DNA from: [Clostridium] hylemonae DSM 15053
GTDB lineage: Bacteria > Bacillota > Clostridia > Lachnospirales > Lachnospiraceae
NCBI RefSeq assembly: GCF_008281175.1
Contig: NZ_CP036524.1
Location: 1,488,001-1,552,000 of the forward strand
DNA length: 64,000 bases
Direction of reading: 5' to 3'
Every line of letters starts with the position of its first letter. Positions within the stretch are counted from its first letter, which is position 1. Position numbers and translations under genes: made by a program. Shown here in pieces: positions 1-9,310 of the stretch. Under the pieces are notes generated by a model, which saw only the letters and a program-made list of their open reading frames with translations, was not told the origin of the DNA and did not search any database.

Positions 1-1
1 C

Positions 2-823
2 AGCGACAAAGCAGTGTTCTCGGATAATTTCAACCGTGTATTCGGGTATCAGGGGGAAATATCTCTCGCCGAATTGATGACGAGGGTGCATGAAGAAGAT
101 ATTCCTGAGCTTCAGAAAAGAATCGATGAGGCGAAGGGCGGAACGCGGCCGGATTCTGTCGAACTGAGGCTGTTTATCCCAGGTAAGACTTACCGCTGGT
201 TCTCAGTCACAATGACGATTCCGGAGAAATTCGGCGATAAACCTATGACGGTTCTGGCAAAGCTCACAGACATTGACGAGGAAAAGAAAGAGATCGAACA
301 GCTGCGTTTAAAATCCCAGCACGATTCCACCACGGCTCTGCTGAACAAGGCCGCCACGGAGGATCGGATACGCGCCCTGCTTGACGGAGCCGGCCCCGAT
401 GAGCATTATGTGTTCTTCATGATAGATATTGACCATTTTAAGCGAGTCAACGACATGTACGGACATTTTACAGGTGACGAAGTGCTCCGCAGTCTGGCGC
501 AGCGCATCAGAGGCCGTTTTCGCGGGGAAGATATCATCGGAAGGATCGGCGGCGATGAATTTCTCGTCTTCATGTCTTACAGCGGAGATATACAGGAAGT
601 GATCAGTAAGGCAAGGCTGCTCGTAGATGTGCTTCATCAGCCGATCCAGGTGGACGGTGAGACTGTAAAAGCGACAGTGAGCGTCGGTGCGTCCTGCTAT
701 CCGGAGGACGGAAAAGATTTTTACAACTTATACAGAAGAGCTGACAGCGCGCTCTACCGGAGGAAATCAATGAATCGGGACGGTTTCTGCCTTGCGGCCA
801 GGTTTGAACCGCCGGCAGAGTAA
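2..823 (+). CDS. PAS-GGDEF diguanylate cyclase, 5' truncated by window edge
   Basis: The reading frame is open from base 2, so the true start lies before the window; the first possible internal start is a GTG at 14. The visible part begins inside a PAS-like sensor fold (about 90 residues, ending in a DIDEEKKEIEQL linker) and continues into a full GGDEF domain. The active-site loop reads GRIGGDEF. An RGED sequence sits exactly five residues before it, which matches the RxxD inhibitory site for product feedback. The DIDHFKRVND segment is the usual metal-binding and nucleotide-binding stretch. The family makes cyclic di-GMP from two GTP. No EAL domain follows. Because the N-terminus is missing, membrane segments or further sensor domains cannot be judged. 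A terminator follows at 851-890. Confidence 0.9.
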   Translation, partial: SDKAVFSDNFNRVFGYQGEISLAELMTRVHEEDIPELQKRIDEAKGGTRPDSVELRLFIPGKTYRWFSVTMTIPEKFGDKPMTVLAKLTDIDEEKKEIEQLRLKSQHDSTTALLNKAATEDRIRALLDGAGPDEHYVFFMIDIDHFKRVNDMYGHFTGDEVLRSLAQRIRGRFRGEDIIGRIGGDEFLVFMSYSGDIQEVISKARLLVDVLHQPIQVDGETVKATVSVGASCYPEDGKDFYNLYRRADSALYRRKSMNRDGFCLAARFEPPAE

Positions 824-850
824 GATGGCAAAAACATATATATAAGCTTC

Positions 851-890
851 AAAGCGGAGGACATACAATTGAGATATGTCTTCCGCTTTT
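851..890 (+). terminator. Rho-independent terminator after the GGDEF gene
   Basis: The arms AAAGCGGAGGACATA and TATGTCTTCCGCTTT are near-perfect complements around a short loop and end in a T-run. It lies 27 bases after the GGDEF stop codon. Confidence 0.85.
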
Positions 891-1008
891 GTACTGCCTC
901 TCGTACCGGGCGGAATAATCCGCTTAAGATGCGGGTATGTTAGTAATAAAAATGCGAAAAAAGAAAAAGACGAATAATTCTGATGAATTAAAAAAATGTA
1001 ATAAAAAG

Positions 1009-1038
1009 TCTAACATTATGCATCGTATAGTGTATAAT
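1009..1038 (+). promoter_or_regulatory. Likely sigma-A promoter for the PPK2 gene
   Basis: A perfect TATAAT lies at 1033-1038, with a weaker TCTAAC 18 bases upstream. Transcription would start near 1045 and place the palindrome at 1064-1101 in the 5' leader of the PPK2 gene. The rest of the 824-1122 gap is AT-rich and shows no gene. Confidence 0.55.
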
Positions 1039-1063
1039 GAAGTTAAATAACTGAAATTGCGAA

Positions 1064-1101
1064 AGGGGTCAGACCCCTGCTGCGCGAGGGGTCTGACCCC
1101 T
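1064..1101. repeat. Double-palindrome repeat, copy 1
   Basis: AGGGGTCAGACCCCT (1064-1078) and its reverse complement AGGGGTCTGACCCCT (1087-1101) are separated by eight bases. Each half is itself a palindrome around one central base. The same unit recurs at 24378-24416 and 52732-52770. Here it lies just upstream of the PPK2 ribosome-binding site, whereas the other copies lie downstream of genes. Confidence 0.9.
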
Positions 1102-1122
1102 ATGAAAAATGGAGGGATTTGT

Positions 1123-2667
1123 ATGCTGGAGAAGTTGGATTTAACGAAATCGTTGAGTAAGTCTGAATATAAGGACAAGATGTTGGAGTTGGAGCCAAAA
1201 CTCGGTAAACTGCAGCGGGAGTGCCGGGAACTTGGGATTCCGGTCATGATCGCATTTGAAGGTTACGGGGCGGCAGGCAAGGGCGTACAGATCGGGGAGC
1301 TCATTCAGGCATTGGACCCGAGAGGTTTTGAGGTGCACGCGGTGAAGAATGAGACGCAGGAGGAACGGATGCATCCGTTCCTGTGGAGATTTTGGACGAA
1401 AATGCCATCCAGCGGGCGGATCGCGATCTATGACAGCACGTGGTACCGCAAGGTACTCGTTGACCGTTTTGACAAGAAGACGAAGAAGAAGGAATTGTCC
1501 GCAGCTTATGATTCGATCTGCTCTTTTGAGCAGCAGCTGGCGGATGACGGCATGGTGCTCATTAAGATCTTTCTTGCCATTGACAGGAAGGAGCAGAAGA
1601 AGCGGTTCGAGAAGCTGCTGGAATCGCAGGAGACGGCGTGGAGAGTCAGCAAAGGGGACTTAAAGCGCAATAAGGAATTCGCACGCTATGAAAAGATGAA
1701 CGAAGATATGCTGGCCCGCACAGACACGGATTATGCGCCATGGAATATCGTGGAGGCTACGGACCGCAGATTTGCGGCGGCCAAGATATATTCCATCGTC
1801 ATCCAGGCGCTGTCGGAACGCATTGACTGTGTGAAAAGAGCACAGGAAGAAAAAGAAAATGTGAAGGTATATACGTCAGAAGACCTGCAGGAAATGAGCA
1901 AAGAAGAGGCCGGGAAGGATAAAAAGCTCGGGGAGTCCATTCTGGCAAAGGCAGATCTGAGCCTTTCCTACAGCAAGGAAGAGTATAAAAAGAGGCTCGA
2001 TAAGCTGCAGAGTAAAATGGCAAAGCTGCACGGAGAGCTGTACCGGAGGCGGATTCCGGTAGTGCTTGGATTTGAAGGATGGGATGCCGGCGGCAAAGGC
2101 GGGGCGATTAAACGTCTCACAGCCAGGATGGACCCGCGGGGGTATGTTGTCCATCCGACGGCGTCCCCAAACGATATCGAAAAGGCACATCACTATCTGT
2201 GGAGGTTCTGGACAGCAATGCCGAAGGCCGGACACGTCACCATCTTTGACCGCACATGGTACGGCAGAGTGATGGTTGAGCGGATCGAAGGATTCTGTAC
2301 GAGAGCAGAGTGGCAGAGAGCTTATAAAGAGATAAATGACATGGAGAAAGACCTTACAGATGCGGGGACGGTCGTAATAAAATTCTGGATGCAGATCGAC
2401 AAGGATGAACAGGAACGCAGATTCAAAGCGCGTCAGGAGAATCCGGAGAAAGAGTGGAAAATAACAGAGGAAGACTGGAGAAACCGGGAGAAATGGGACC
2501 AGTACGAGGAGGCAGTCAACGAGATGCTCATACGTACGTCTACCCCAAAGGCACCATGGGTCGTCGTGGAGGGAAACTGTAAGTATTACGCCAGGATAAA
2601 AGTTCTGGAAACAGTAGTGGACGCCATAGAAAAGCGTCTTGCGTCGGAAAAGAGGGATGGCAGATGA
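1123..2667 (+). CDS. Two-domain PPK2 polyphosphate phosphotransferase (PAP-like)
   Basis: The 514-residue protein carries two PPK2 domains in tandem (about residues 20-250 and 275-505). The second has a full Walker A (GWDAGGKGG) and a Walker B region FDRTWYGRV. The first reads GYGAAGKG and IYDSTWYRK, so it has lost the Walker A aspartate and the arginine after the Walker B aspartate. This matches class II PPK2 enzymes (polyphosphate:AMP phosphotransferase), in which polyphosphate phosphorylates AMP; the second domain is probably the active one. I chose the ATG at 1123 because GGAGGG lies just before it; an upstream in-frame start at 1057 would read through the palindromic repeat. The stop overlaps the next start by four bases, so the two genes are probably translated together. 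Confidence 0.88.
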   Translation: MLEKLDLTKSLSKSEYKDKMLELEPKLGKLQRECRELGIPVMIAFEGYGAAGKGVQIGELIQALDPRGFEVHAVKNETQEERMHPFLWRFWTKMPSSGRIAIYDSTWYRKVLVDRFDKKTKKKELSAAYDSICSFEQQLADDGMVLIKIFLAIDRKEQKKRFEKLLESQETAWRVSKGDLKRNKEFARYEKMNEDMLARTDTDYAPWNIVEATDRRFAAAKIYSIVIQALSERIDCVKRAQEEKENVKVYTSEDLQEMSKEEAGKDKKLGESILAKADLSLSYSKEEYKKRLDKLQSKMAKLHGELYRRRIPVVLGFEGWDAGGKGGAIKRLTARMDPRGYVVHPTASPNDIEKAHHYLWRFWTAMPKAGHVTIFDRTWYGRVMVERIEGFCTRAEWQRAYKEINDMEKDLTDAGTVVIKFWMQIDKDEQERRFKARQENPEKEWKITEEDWRNREKWDQYEEAVNEMLIRTSTPKAPWVVVEGNCKYYARIKVLETVVDAIEKRLASEKRDGR

Positions 2668-3686
2668 GAAATCACGAAGTGACAAAAAGACAGCCGCTTC
2701 TGAGGGAAGACGGCACTCTCACCGAACCGGGATGGTCAAAAAAGCTCTTGCAGCAGTATGACAGAAGCCGGATCAAGGCGCCGAAGTTCAGGATCAAAGA
2801 GTGGGATTATTATCTTGTGCTGAATGAAGAGTTTGCGGGGGCTTTCACCATATCAGACGATGGTTACATCGGGCTCCAGTCCGTATCTCTGCTCAACTTT
2901 AAAGAAGGGTGGGAGCATACGGAGACGATCCTGAACCCATTTCCGATGGGGCGGTTTGCGCTTCCGCCCACCTCGGAGGCAGGGGATACCTCATACAGAG
3001 ATAAACGCCTTCAGATGCGGTTTCTTGTCTCGAAAGGGCAGCGGCGCATCGTGTGCGATTTTGACAGATTTTATGACGGAAAGCCGTTTTCCTGCGATAT
3101 ACTGCTGCATCAGCCTGAGATGGACACAATGGTGATCGCCACGCCCTGGAAAGAGAAAAAGACTGCCTTTTATTATAATCAGAAAATCAACTGTATGAGA
3201 GCGGAGGGCACCATGCAGTACGACGGAAGAACTTACACATTTGCGCCGGAGACGGATTACGGGACATTGGACTGGGGCCGGGGCGTGTGGACGTATGACA
3301 ACAGGTGGTACTGGGGATCCGGCAACATGACGGTGGACGGAGTACCTTTTGGATTCAATATTGGATATGGATTTGGTGATACGAGGGCGGCTTCGGAAAA
3401 TATGTTATTTTACGGCGGGATCTGTCATAAATTAGAGGATGTAACATTCCACATTCCGGAAGGCGGTTATATGAAGCCGTGGAAGTTCACGTCGAGCGAC
3501 GGACGGTTTGAGATGGACTTTACACCTGTCCTTGACCGTGCGGCCAAAACATCGGCGCTTGTCATCGTGACAGACCAGCATCAGGTGTTCGGCAGGATGA
3601 GCGGCAGGGCCGTTCTCGATGACGGTAAAGTGATAGAGGTGAAAGATATGATGTGCTTTGCGGAAGACGTACATAACAGGTATTAA
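2664..3686 (+). CDS. DUF2804 domain protein
   Basis: The 340-residue protein matches DUF2804 in overall pattern: an N-terminal ...QPLLREDGTLTEPGWSKKL stretch, a YYLVLNE segment, and a central GTLDWGRGVWTYDNRWYWG motif rich in tryptophan. No signal peptide or membrane segment is visible. The family has no established activity; the many aromatic residues and beta-rich pattern are reminiscent of lipocalin-like or carotenoid hydratase-like folds, which is inference. It overlaps the upstream PPK2 gene by ATGA and precedes dgt by 18 bases, so all three are probably one transcript. Confidence 0.8.
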   Translation: MRNHEVTKRQPLLREDGTLTEPGWSKKLLQQYDRSRIKAPKFRIKEWDYYLVLNEEFAGAFTISDDGYIGLQSVSLLNFKEGWEHTETILNPFPMGRFALPPTSEAGDTSYRDKRLQMRFLVSKGQRRIVCDFDRFYDGKPFSCDILLHQPEMDTMVIATPWKEKKTAFYYNQKINCMRAEGTMQYDGRTYTFAPETDYGTLDWGRGVWTYDNRWYWGSGNMTVDGVPFGFNIGYGFGDTRAASENMLFYGGICHKLEDVTFHIPEGGYMKPWKFTSSDGRFEMDFTPVLDRAAKTSALVIVTDQHQVFGRMSGRAVLDDGKVIEVKDMMCFAEDVHNRY

Positions 3687-3704
3687 AGGAGCGGAGGATA
3701 GAGG

Positions 3705-4712
3705 ATGACGATCAGGGAACAGCTGGAACTAAGAGAAATTGAATACTTGAGCCCGTATGCAGCGCTCAGCAAGGACTCCGGCGGCAGGAAGAAGGAAGAG
3801 GAGGAATGCGATATCCGCCCCGTTTTCCAGAGGGACAGGGACAGAATCCTTCACTGTAAGGCATTCCGGAGACTGAAGCAGAAGACACAGGTATTTCTGC
3901 TTCCAAAAGGAGATCATTACCGTACGAGGCTCACCCACACACTGGAAGTTTCGCAGAATGCCCGGACGGTGGCAAAAGCACTGCGGCTGAATGAGGATCT
4001 GGTGGAGGCGATTGCGCTCGGCCATGATCTTGGGCACACACCTTTCGGCCATGCAGGAGAGCGGGCGCTGAACGAGGTGAATCCGGCCGGATTCCGCCAC
4101 AACGAGCAGAGTGTAAGGGTGGTGGAATGTCTGGAGAAGCAGGGCGAGGGACTGAATCTCACAACGGAAGTCCTCGACGGGATCCTGAACCATAAGTCCA
4201 GCGGAAGGCCCCGGACGCTGGAGGGGCAGATCGTACAGCTCTCAGACAAGATCGCCTATATCAACCACGACATAGATGACGCTGTCCGGGGCGGGATCTT
4301 AAAGGAGGAAGACATTCCGGCCAAATACACGGATATTCTCGGAAATTCTACAAAAGTACGGCTCGATACGATGATCCACAATGTTATCACAAACAGTATG
4401 GACCAGCCGAAGATAAGCATGTCTCCGGATGTGAGAGAGGCGACCCTTGGGCTGCGCAGATTTATGTTCGAGAACGTATACCAGAATCCGACAGCGAAGG
4501 GCGAAGAAGTCAAGGCTGTCAATATGATCACAAACCTGTATGAGTATTATATAAGACATCTAAAGCTGCTGCCGGAACAGTATCTGTCCATGATGGAAGA
4601 AAGCGGTGAGAGCAGGGAACAGATCGTGTGTGATTACATTGCCGGGATGACGGATACATATGCGGTAAAGAAGTTTGAAGAATTTTTTGTACCGGAATCT
4701 TGGAAAATTTAA
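3705..4712 (+). CDS. dgt: dGTPase-like HD phosphohydrolase
   Basis: The 335-residue protein has the HD-domain metal site of the deoxyguanosinetriphosphate triphosphohydrolase family: HTLEVSQNARTVA, then ALGHDLGHTPFGHAGE, and a later aspartate in YINHDIDDAV. The N-terminal RDRDRILHCKAFRRLKQKTQ stretch is typical of the family. These enzymes cleave dNTPs to the nucleoside and triphosphate and help set dNTP pools. At 335 residues it belongs to the short clostridial group rather than the roughly 500-residue E. coli type. It stands next to dnaG, as in many Clostridia, which links nucleotide control with replication priming. Confidence 0.9.
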   Translation: MTIREQLELREIEYLSPYAALSKDSGGRKKEEEECDIRPVFQRDRDRILHCKAFRRLKQKTQVFLLPKGDHYRTRLTHTLEVSQNARTVAKALRLNEDLVEAIALGHDLGHTPFGHAGERALNEVNPAGFRHNEQSVRVVECLEKQGEGLNLTTEVLDGILNHKSSGRPRTLEGQIVQLSDKIAYINHDIDDAVRGGILKEEDIPAKYTDILGNSTKVRLDTMIHNVITNSMDQPKISMSPDVREATLGLRRFMFENVYQNPTAKGEEVKAVNMITNLYEYYIRHLKLLPEQYLSMMEESGESREQIVCDYIAGMTDTYAVKKFEEFFVPESWKI

Positions 4713-4758
4713 AGGAAATCAAGTGGTTTTGTCGAATACTATATATGAGGACATTTTT

Positions 4759-4791
4759 ACCCGGGGCAGTTTAAATGTATCTGCCCCGGGT
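4759..4791. promoter_or_regulatory. GC-rich hairpin between dgt and dnaG
   Basis: ACCCGGGGCAG and CTGCCCCGGGT form a perfect 11-bp stem with an 11-base AT-rich loop. There is no T-run after it on the plus strand; a T5 stretch lies before it. It ends 26 bases before the dnaG start and could be an imperfect terminator or attenuator. Confidence 0.6.
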
Positions 4792-4817
4792 ATCTCAGTG
4801 TATATATAGGAGGAACG

Positions 4818-6587
4818 ATGTATTATTCAGATGATCTGATCGAAGAAGTGAGAGCGAAAAATGACATAGTAGATGTGATTTCAGGTTATGTGAAACTGCA
4901 GAAAAAAGGAAGTTCCTATTTTGGTTTATGTCCGTTCCATAATGAAAAGTCACCGTCTTTTTCTGTCAGCAGGCAGAAGCAGATGTACTATTGCTTCGGG
5001 TGCGGCGCCGGAGGCAATGTATTTACGTTTATAATGGAATATGAAAACTATACGTTTCTGGAAGCGCTCCGCTATCTGGCAGAGCGTGCCGGTGTCGAAC
5101 TGCCTGAGCAGGACGAGTCCGAAGAATCAAGGAAAAAGGCCGGTGTAAGGTCGACGCTTCTGGAGATCAACAAGCTGGCGGCACAGTTTTATTACGCGCA
5201 GCTGAAAGATCCAAGGGGAGAGCACGCGCTCAGCTATCTGAAGCAAAGGGAGCTGAGCGATGAGACGATACGGGCGTTCGGCCTTGGGTATTCCGGCAAG
5301 TCGGGAAAAGAACTGTACAGATACCTGAAGTCTAAAGGATACTCGGATGACATATTGTTTAAGGCGGGACTGATCGCGTTTAATGAGAAAAGCGGTCCGT
5401 ATGACAAGTTCTGGAACCGTGTCATGTTCCCGATCATGGATGCCAACAGTAAAGTCATAGGCTTCGGAGGACGGGTGATGGGCGACGGACAGCCGAAGTA
5501 TCTCAACTCCCCGGAGACGATGATATTTGATAAGAGCAGGAACCTGTACGGACTCAACAGGGCAAGAACATTCAGAAAACCATATTTTCTGCTCTGTGAA
5601 GGGTATATGGATGTCATATCTCTGCATCAGGCCGGGTTCGGCAATGCGGTTGCTTCGCTCGGAACAGCGCTCACCTCGGGACATGCGTCCCTGATCCGCA
5701 GATATGTGGAGGAAGTATATCTTACTTATGACAGCGATGAGGCAGGGACGAAAGCCGCGCTCAGGGCCGCGCCCATCCTGAAAGAGGCGGGGATCACCGC
5801 CAGGGTGATCCGCATGGAGCCATACAAAGACCCGGACGAATTCATAAAGAATATGGGAGCTGAGGCCTTTGAGGAGCGGATCGGCAAGGCGCGCAACGGA
5901 TTTATGTTCGGGCTGGAAGTGCTGGAAAAGCAGTATGACATGAAAACGCCGGAAGGCAAGACAGAGTTCATGCGGGAGGCGGCGACACGTCTTACTGAAT
6001 TTGACGAAGAGATCGAACGGAATAATTACATAGAAGCAGTGGCCGGCGCGTACCACGTCGGGTATGAAGATTTGAGAAAGCTGGTAGGGCGCATGGCGGT
6101 CCAGAAAGGACTTGCGAAACCTGTCGTGAGAGCGAAGACGGCTTCCGGCCGTGAGAAGGAGAACGGGATCGTCAAATCCCAGAAAATACTGCTCACCTGG
6201 CTGATCGAGGAAGAAACCATTTTCCGGCAGATAGAGAAATATATCAAGCCTTCCGATTTTACGGGAGAGCTGTACCGGACAGTCGCACAGCTGTTGTACG
6301 AACAATACGAGGCGGGGGAGGTAAACCCGGCGAAGCTTATGAATCACTTCACGGATGAGGAAGAACACCGGGAGGTTGCAGGCCTGTTCCACACGAAGAT
6401 AAAAGAGCTTTCCACCGCGGCAGAGCAGGAAAAAGCACTGAAGGAGACGGTAATGCGGGTGAAGAGCCACAGCATCGAGGAGGCCACGCACAATCTGGAG
6501 CCTGCGGATATCCAGGGTCTGCAGCGGCTGATGGAAGACAAAAGAGCCCTGCAGGACCTTGAAAAACTGCATATTTCTGTCAATTAA
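4818..6587 (+). CDS. dnaG: DNA primase
   Basis: The 589-residue protein has the three DnaG parts. The zinc-binding domain uses C38, H41, C59 and C62 (CPFHNEKSPSF and YYCFGCGAGGNVF). The Toprim catalytic core is marked by LLCEGYMDVISL and TYDSDEAGTKAA. A helical C-terminal helicase-binding domain follows. It makes RNA primers at the replication fork and works with DnaB. Length is normal for the family. The ATG has a good AGGAGG seven bases upstream. It lies 39 bases before rpoD, the classic macromolecular-synthesis arrangement; dgt takes the place held by rpsU in proteobacteria. Confidence 0.97.
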   Translation: MYYSDDLIEEVRAKNDIVDVISGYVKLQKKGSSYFGLCPFHNEKSPSFSVSRQKQMYYCFGCGAGGNVFTFIMEYENYTFLEALRYLAERAGVELPEQDESEESRKKAGVRSTLLEINKLAAQFYYAQLKDPRGEHALSYLKQRELSDETIRAFGLGYSGKSGKELYRYLKSKGYSDDILFKAGLIAFNEKSGPYDKFWNRVMFPIMDANSKVIGFGGRVMGDGQPKYLNSPETMIFDKSRNLYGLNRARTFRKPYFLLCEGYMDVISLHQAGFGNAVASLGTALTSGHASLIRRYVEEVYLTYDSDEAGTKAALRAAPILKEAGITARVIRMEPYKDPDEFIKNMGAEAFEERIGKARNGFMFGLEVLEKQYDMKTPEGKTEFMREAATRLTEFDEEIERNNYIEAVAGAYHVGYEDLRKLVGRMAVQKGLAKPVVRAKTASGREKENGIVKSQKILLTWLIEEETIFRQIEKYIKPSDFTGELYRTVAQLLYEQYEAGEVNPAKLMNHFTDEEEHREVAGLFHTKIKELSTAAEQEKALKETVMRVKSHSIEEATHNLEPADIQGLQRLMEDKRALQDLEKLHISVN

Positions 6588-6626
6588 GGATAAAATATAA
6601 ACAAGCAATGAGAGGATGGACACTAC

Positions 6627-7739
6627 ATGGAAGAAAACACAGTGAAATTTGAGGAGAAATTAAAAGAACTCGTATCTCTTGGAAAAAAGAAGAAAAGTAT
6701 TCTGGAGCTTCAGGAGATCAACGATTTCTTCTCTGACATGGAACTTGAATCTGAACAGATGGAAAGAGTGTTTGAACATCTGGAAGCGAACAACATTGAC
6801 GTGCTGAGAATCAGCGGGGATGACGATGATATTGACGATGCGGATATCATAATCTCCGAGGAGGATGAAGTAGACGTCGAAAAAATAGATCTTTCTGTTC
6901 CGGATGGGATCAGTATTGAAGATCCGGTCCGCATGTACCTGAAAGAGATCGGTAAAGTTCCGCTTCTCACGGCGGATGAGGAAGTAGACCTTGCAAAGAG
7001 GATGGCAGACGGGGATGAGGAGGCCAAGAAGAGACTCGCCGAGGCGAATCTGCGTCTCGTAGTCAGTATCGCCAAGCGTTACGTGGGCCGGGGCATGCTG
7101 TTTCTCGATCTGATCCAGGAAGGAAACCTGGGCCTTATTAAAGCCGTGGAAAAGTTTGACTATCATAAAGGGTTTAAGTTCAGTACGTATGCCACATGGT
7201 GGATCCGCCAGGCGATCACGAGAGCCATTGCCGACCAGGCGAGAACGATCCGTATTCCGGTCCATATGGTGGAGACGATCAATAAGCTGATCCGTGTGTC
7301 CAGACAATTACTGCAGGAGCTGGGGAGAGAACCTACGCCGGAGGAGATCGCGGCCGAGCTGGACATGCCGGTAGAGCGGGTCAGGGAGATCCTTAAGATC
7401 TCCCAGGAGCCGGTGTCTCTCGAGACGCCGATCGGCGAGGAGGAGGACAGCCATCTCGGTGATTTCATACAGGACGACAACGTCCCCGTGCCGGCGGAAG
7501 CAGCGGCTCAGACGCTTCTGAAAGAGCAGCTGGACGAGGTGCTGGATACTTTGACGGAGAGGGAGCAGAAGGTCCTCCGGCTGAGATTCGGCATGAATGA
7601 TGGACGGGCCCGTACGCTGGAGGAAGTCGGCAAGGAATTTGACGTCACAAGAGAACGTATCCGCCAGATCGAGGCGAAAGCACTTAGAAAGCTGCGTCAT
7701 CCGAGCCGCAGCAGAAAATTAAGAGATTATCTGGATTAA
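6627..7739 (+). CDS. rpoD: Primary sigma factor RpoD (sigma-A)
   Basis: The 370-residue protein is a short group 1 sigma factor. An acidic N-terminal region 1.1 ([20 protein letters not shown]) is followed by region 1.2 ([16 protein letters not shown]) and region 2 with the -10 recognition segment ([20 protein letters not shown]). Region 3 comes next, then region 4 with the helix-turn-helix [20 protein letters not shown]. It directs RNA polymerase to housekeeping promoters of the TTGACA-17-TATAAT type seen throughout this window. It follows dnaG and precedes trmK by 13 bases. Confidence 0.97.
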   Translation: MEENTVKFEEKLKELVSLGKKKKSILELQEINDFFSDMELESEQMERVFEHLEANNIDVLRISGDDDDIDDADIIISEEDEVDVEKIDLSVPDGISIEDPVRMYLKEIGKVPLLTADEEVDLAKRMADGDEEAKKRLAEANLRLVVSIAKRYVGRGMLFLDLIQEGNLGLIKAVEKFDYHKGFKFSTYATWWIRQAITRAIADQARTIRIPVHMVETINKLIRVSRQLLQELGREPTPEEIAAELDMPVERVREILKISQEPVSLETPIGEEEDSHLGDFIQDDNVPVPAEAAAQTLLKEQLDEVLDTLTEREQKVLRLRFGMNDGRARTLEEVGKEFDVTRERIRQIEAKALRKLRHPSRSRKLRDYLD

Positions 7740-7752
7740 GAAAGAGGCGCCT

Positions 7753-8448
7753 ATGGAACTATCAAAAAGACTGCGTGCAGTAGCCGGTCTTGTGACAGAG
7801 GGCGCCTCTGTTGCAGACATCGGAACTGACCACGGGTATATACCTATTTATCTCGCCGCGCACGGGACCGCCGGGAAGGTGATCGCCTCGGATATCAATG
7901 AAGGGCCGCTTGAGAGGGCCAGAATACATATACAGGGACAAAAAGATGTATGCGGAAAGATTGAGACGAGACGGTCGGACGGCCTTAAAGCCATAAAGCC
8001 CGGGGAGGCTGATACAATGATAGCCGCGGGAATGGGCGGAGGACTCATCATCCGTATACTGGAAGAAGGAAAGGACGTGACAGAGCAGATGAAAGACCTT
8101 ATCCTCCAGCCTCAGTCCGAGGCCGGGAAGGTGCGCAGTTATCTGAACGGCCACGGCTTTGTCATTGTAGAAGAGGATATGGTGGAGGAAGAAGGAAAAT
8201 ACTATCCCATGATGCGGGCGGAGCACGGAACAGCCGGCACATATACAGAGACTGAGCTTTGTTACGGAAAGCTGCTCCTGGAACAGCGGCATCCCGTATT
8301 AAGAGAATATCTGCTGAGGGAACAGCGTATAAAAAGGGATATAGAAGTACAGCTGGGTGAAAGCGAAAGTGAGCGCTCAGCAAAGCGGAGGAAAGAGCTT
8401 GAAAAAGAAAGAAAGCTGATACAGAACGCGCTTGAATATTATAGATAG
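7753..8448 (+). CDS. trmK: tRNA (adenine-22-N1)-methyltransferase
   Basis: The 231-residue Rossmann-fold methyltransferase has the SAM-binding motif VADIGTDHGYIPIYLA and the family motif MIAAGMGGGLI. TrmK methylates A22 in the D-arm of tRNA; the family is common in Firmicutes. The C-terminal third is charged and helical, as in known TrmK structures. It follows rpoD directly and its end overlaps the ribosome-binding region of the next gene. This rpoD-trmK-Nif3 order is conserved in Firmicutes. Confidence 0.93.
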   Translation: MELSKRLRAVAGLVTEGASVADIGTDHGYIPIYLAAHGTAGKVIASDINEGPLERARIHIQGQKDVCGKIETRRSDGLKAIKPGEADTMIAAGMGGGLIIRILEEGKDVTEQMKDLILQPQSEAGKVRSYLNGHGFVIVEEDMVEEEGKYYPMMRAEHGTAGTYTETELCYGKLLLEQRHPVLREYLLREQRIKRDIEVQLGESESERSAKRRKELEKERKLIQNALEYYR

Positions 8449-8461
8449 AGGAGGAGAGGGC

Positions 8462-9241
8462 ATGCGGTGTAAAGAAATCATAGACCTGATCGAGAAAAAG
8501 TATTCTCCGGAGTACGCGCTTGAGTGGGATAACGTGGGACTGCTTGCAGGCAGAGACGACAAGGAAGTGAGGCGTATCTACGTGGCGCTGGATGCGACAG
8601 ACGAGGTTGTGGATGCGGCGGCAGAGCAGGGAGCAGATATGCTCATCACACATCATCCCCTCATTTTCGGCGCGGTAAAGCGGGTGACAAACGAGGATTT
8701 TATCGGGCGGCGGATGATCAAAATGCTGCAGAATGACATATCTTATTATGCGATGCATACGAATTATGATGTGCTCGGCATGGCGGAGCTGTCCGGAAAG
8801 ATGCTCGATCTTCATGACGCGGAAGTTCTGGAAGTGACGAGAGACGACGGGCATCCTGAAGGGATCGGCAGAGTGGCAGACCTGAAAGAGGCCATACCGC
8901 TCAGAGAGTGTGCCGGATACGTAAAGGACTGCTTTCACCTCGGGCCGGTCAAAGTATTCGGGAAACTGGAGCAGAAGGTGAAAAGGATCGCCATATCACC
9001 GGGCGCGGGAAAAAGCATGACGGGCGCGGCGCTCCGCAAAAAGGCGGATGTGCTCATCACCGGAGACATTGACCATCACACGGGCATTGACGCTGTGGCA
9101 GACGGGCTCTGTATCATTGATGCCGGACATTATGGTGTGGAACATATTTTTATCGGTGATATGAAACGGTATCTGGAAGAAAATACTGAGCATATAGATA
9201 TAACAGCAGCGCCTATACAGCATCCGTTCGAGATCATATAA
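8462..9241 (+). CDS. Nif3-like dinuclear metal-centre protein
   Basis: The 259-residue protein is of the Nif3/DUF34 family. Metal-binding histidines are visible in ADMLITHHPLIFGAVKRV and in the C-terminal HYGVEHIFIG. A second N-terminal signature is LEWDNVGLLAG. The molecular role is unsettled, although a link with GTP cyclohydrolase-like chemistry has been proposed for the family. I used the ATG at 8462, which has AGAGGAGGAGAGG before it; a longer frame from a TTG at 8432 would run through this ribosome-binding site. It sits directly behind trmK, a common pairing. Confidence 0.9.
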   Translation: MRCKEIIDLIEKKYSPEYALEWDNVGLLAGRDDKEVRRIYVALDATDEVVDAAAEQGADMLITHHPLIFGAVKRVTNEDFIGRRMIKMLQNDISYYAMHTNYDVLGMAELSGKMLDLHDAEVLEVTRDDGHPEGIGRVADLKEAIPLRECAGYVKDCFHLGPVKVFGKLEQKVKRIAISPGAGKSMTGAALRKKADVLITGDIDHHTGIDAVADGLCIIDAGHYGVEHIFIGDMKRYLEENTEHIDITAAPIQHPFEII

Positions 9242-9310
9242 ACTCTGTGTCCCTGGGCGTACAGCGCGGACGCCGGAAAGGCACACTTTCTATTAAAAGA
9301 GGAGGAAGAT

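Noticed and set aside
5127-6623. A 498-codon minus-strand frame opposite dnaG
   Set aside because: dnaG is certain in this stretch; the antisense frame has no start signal or domain.
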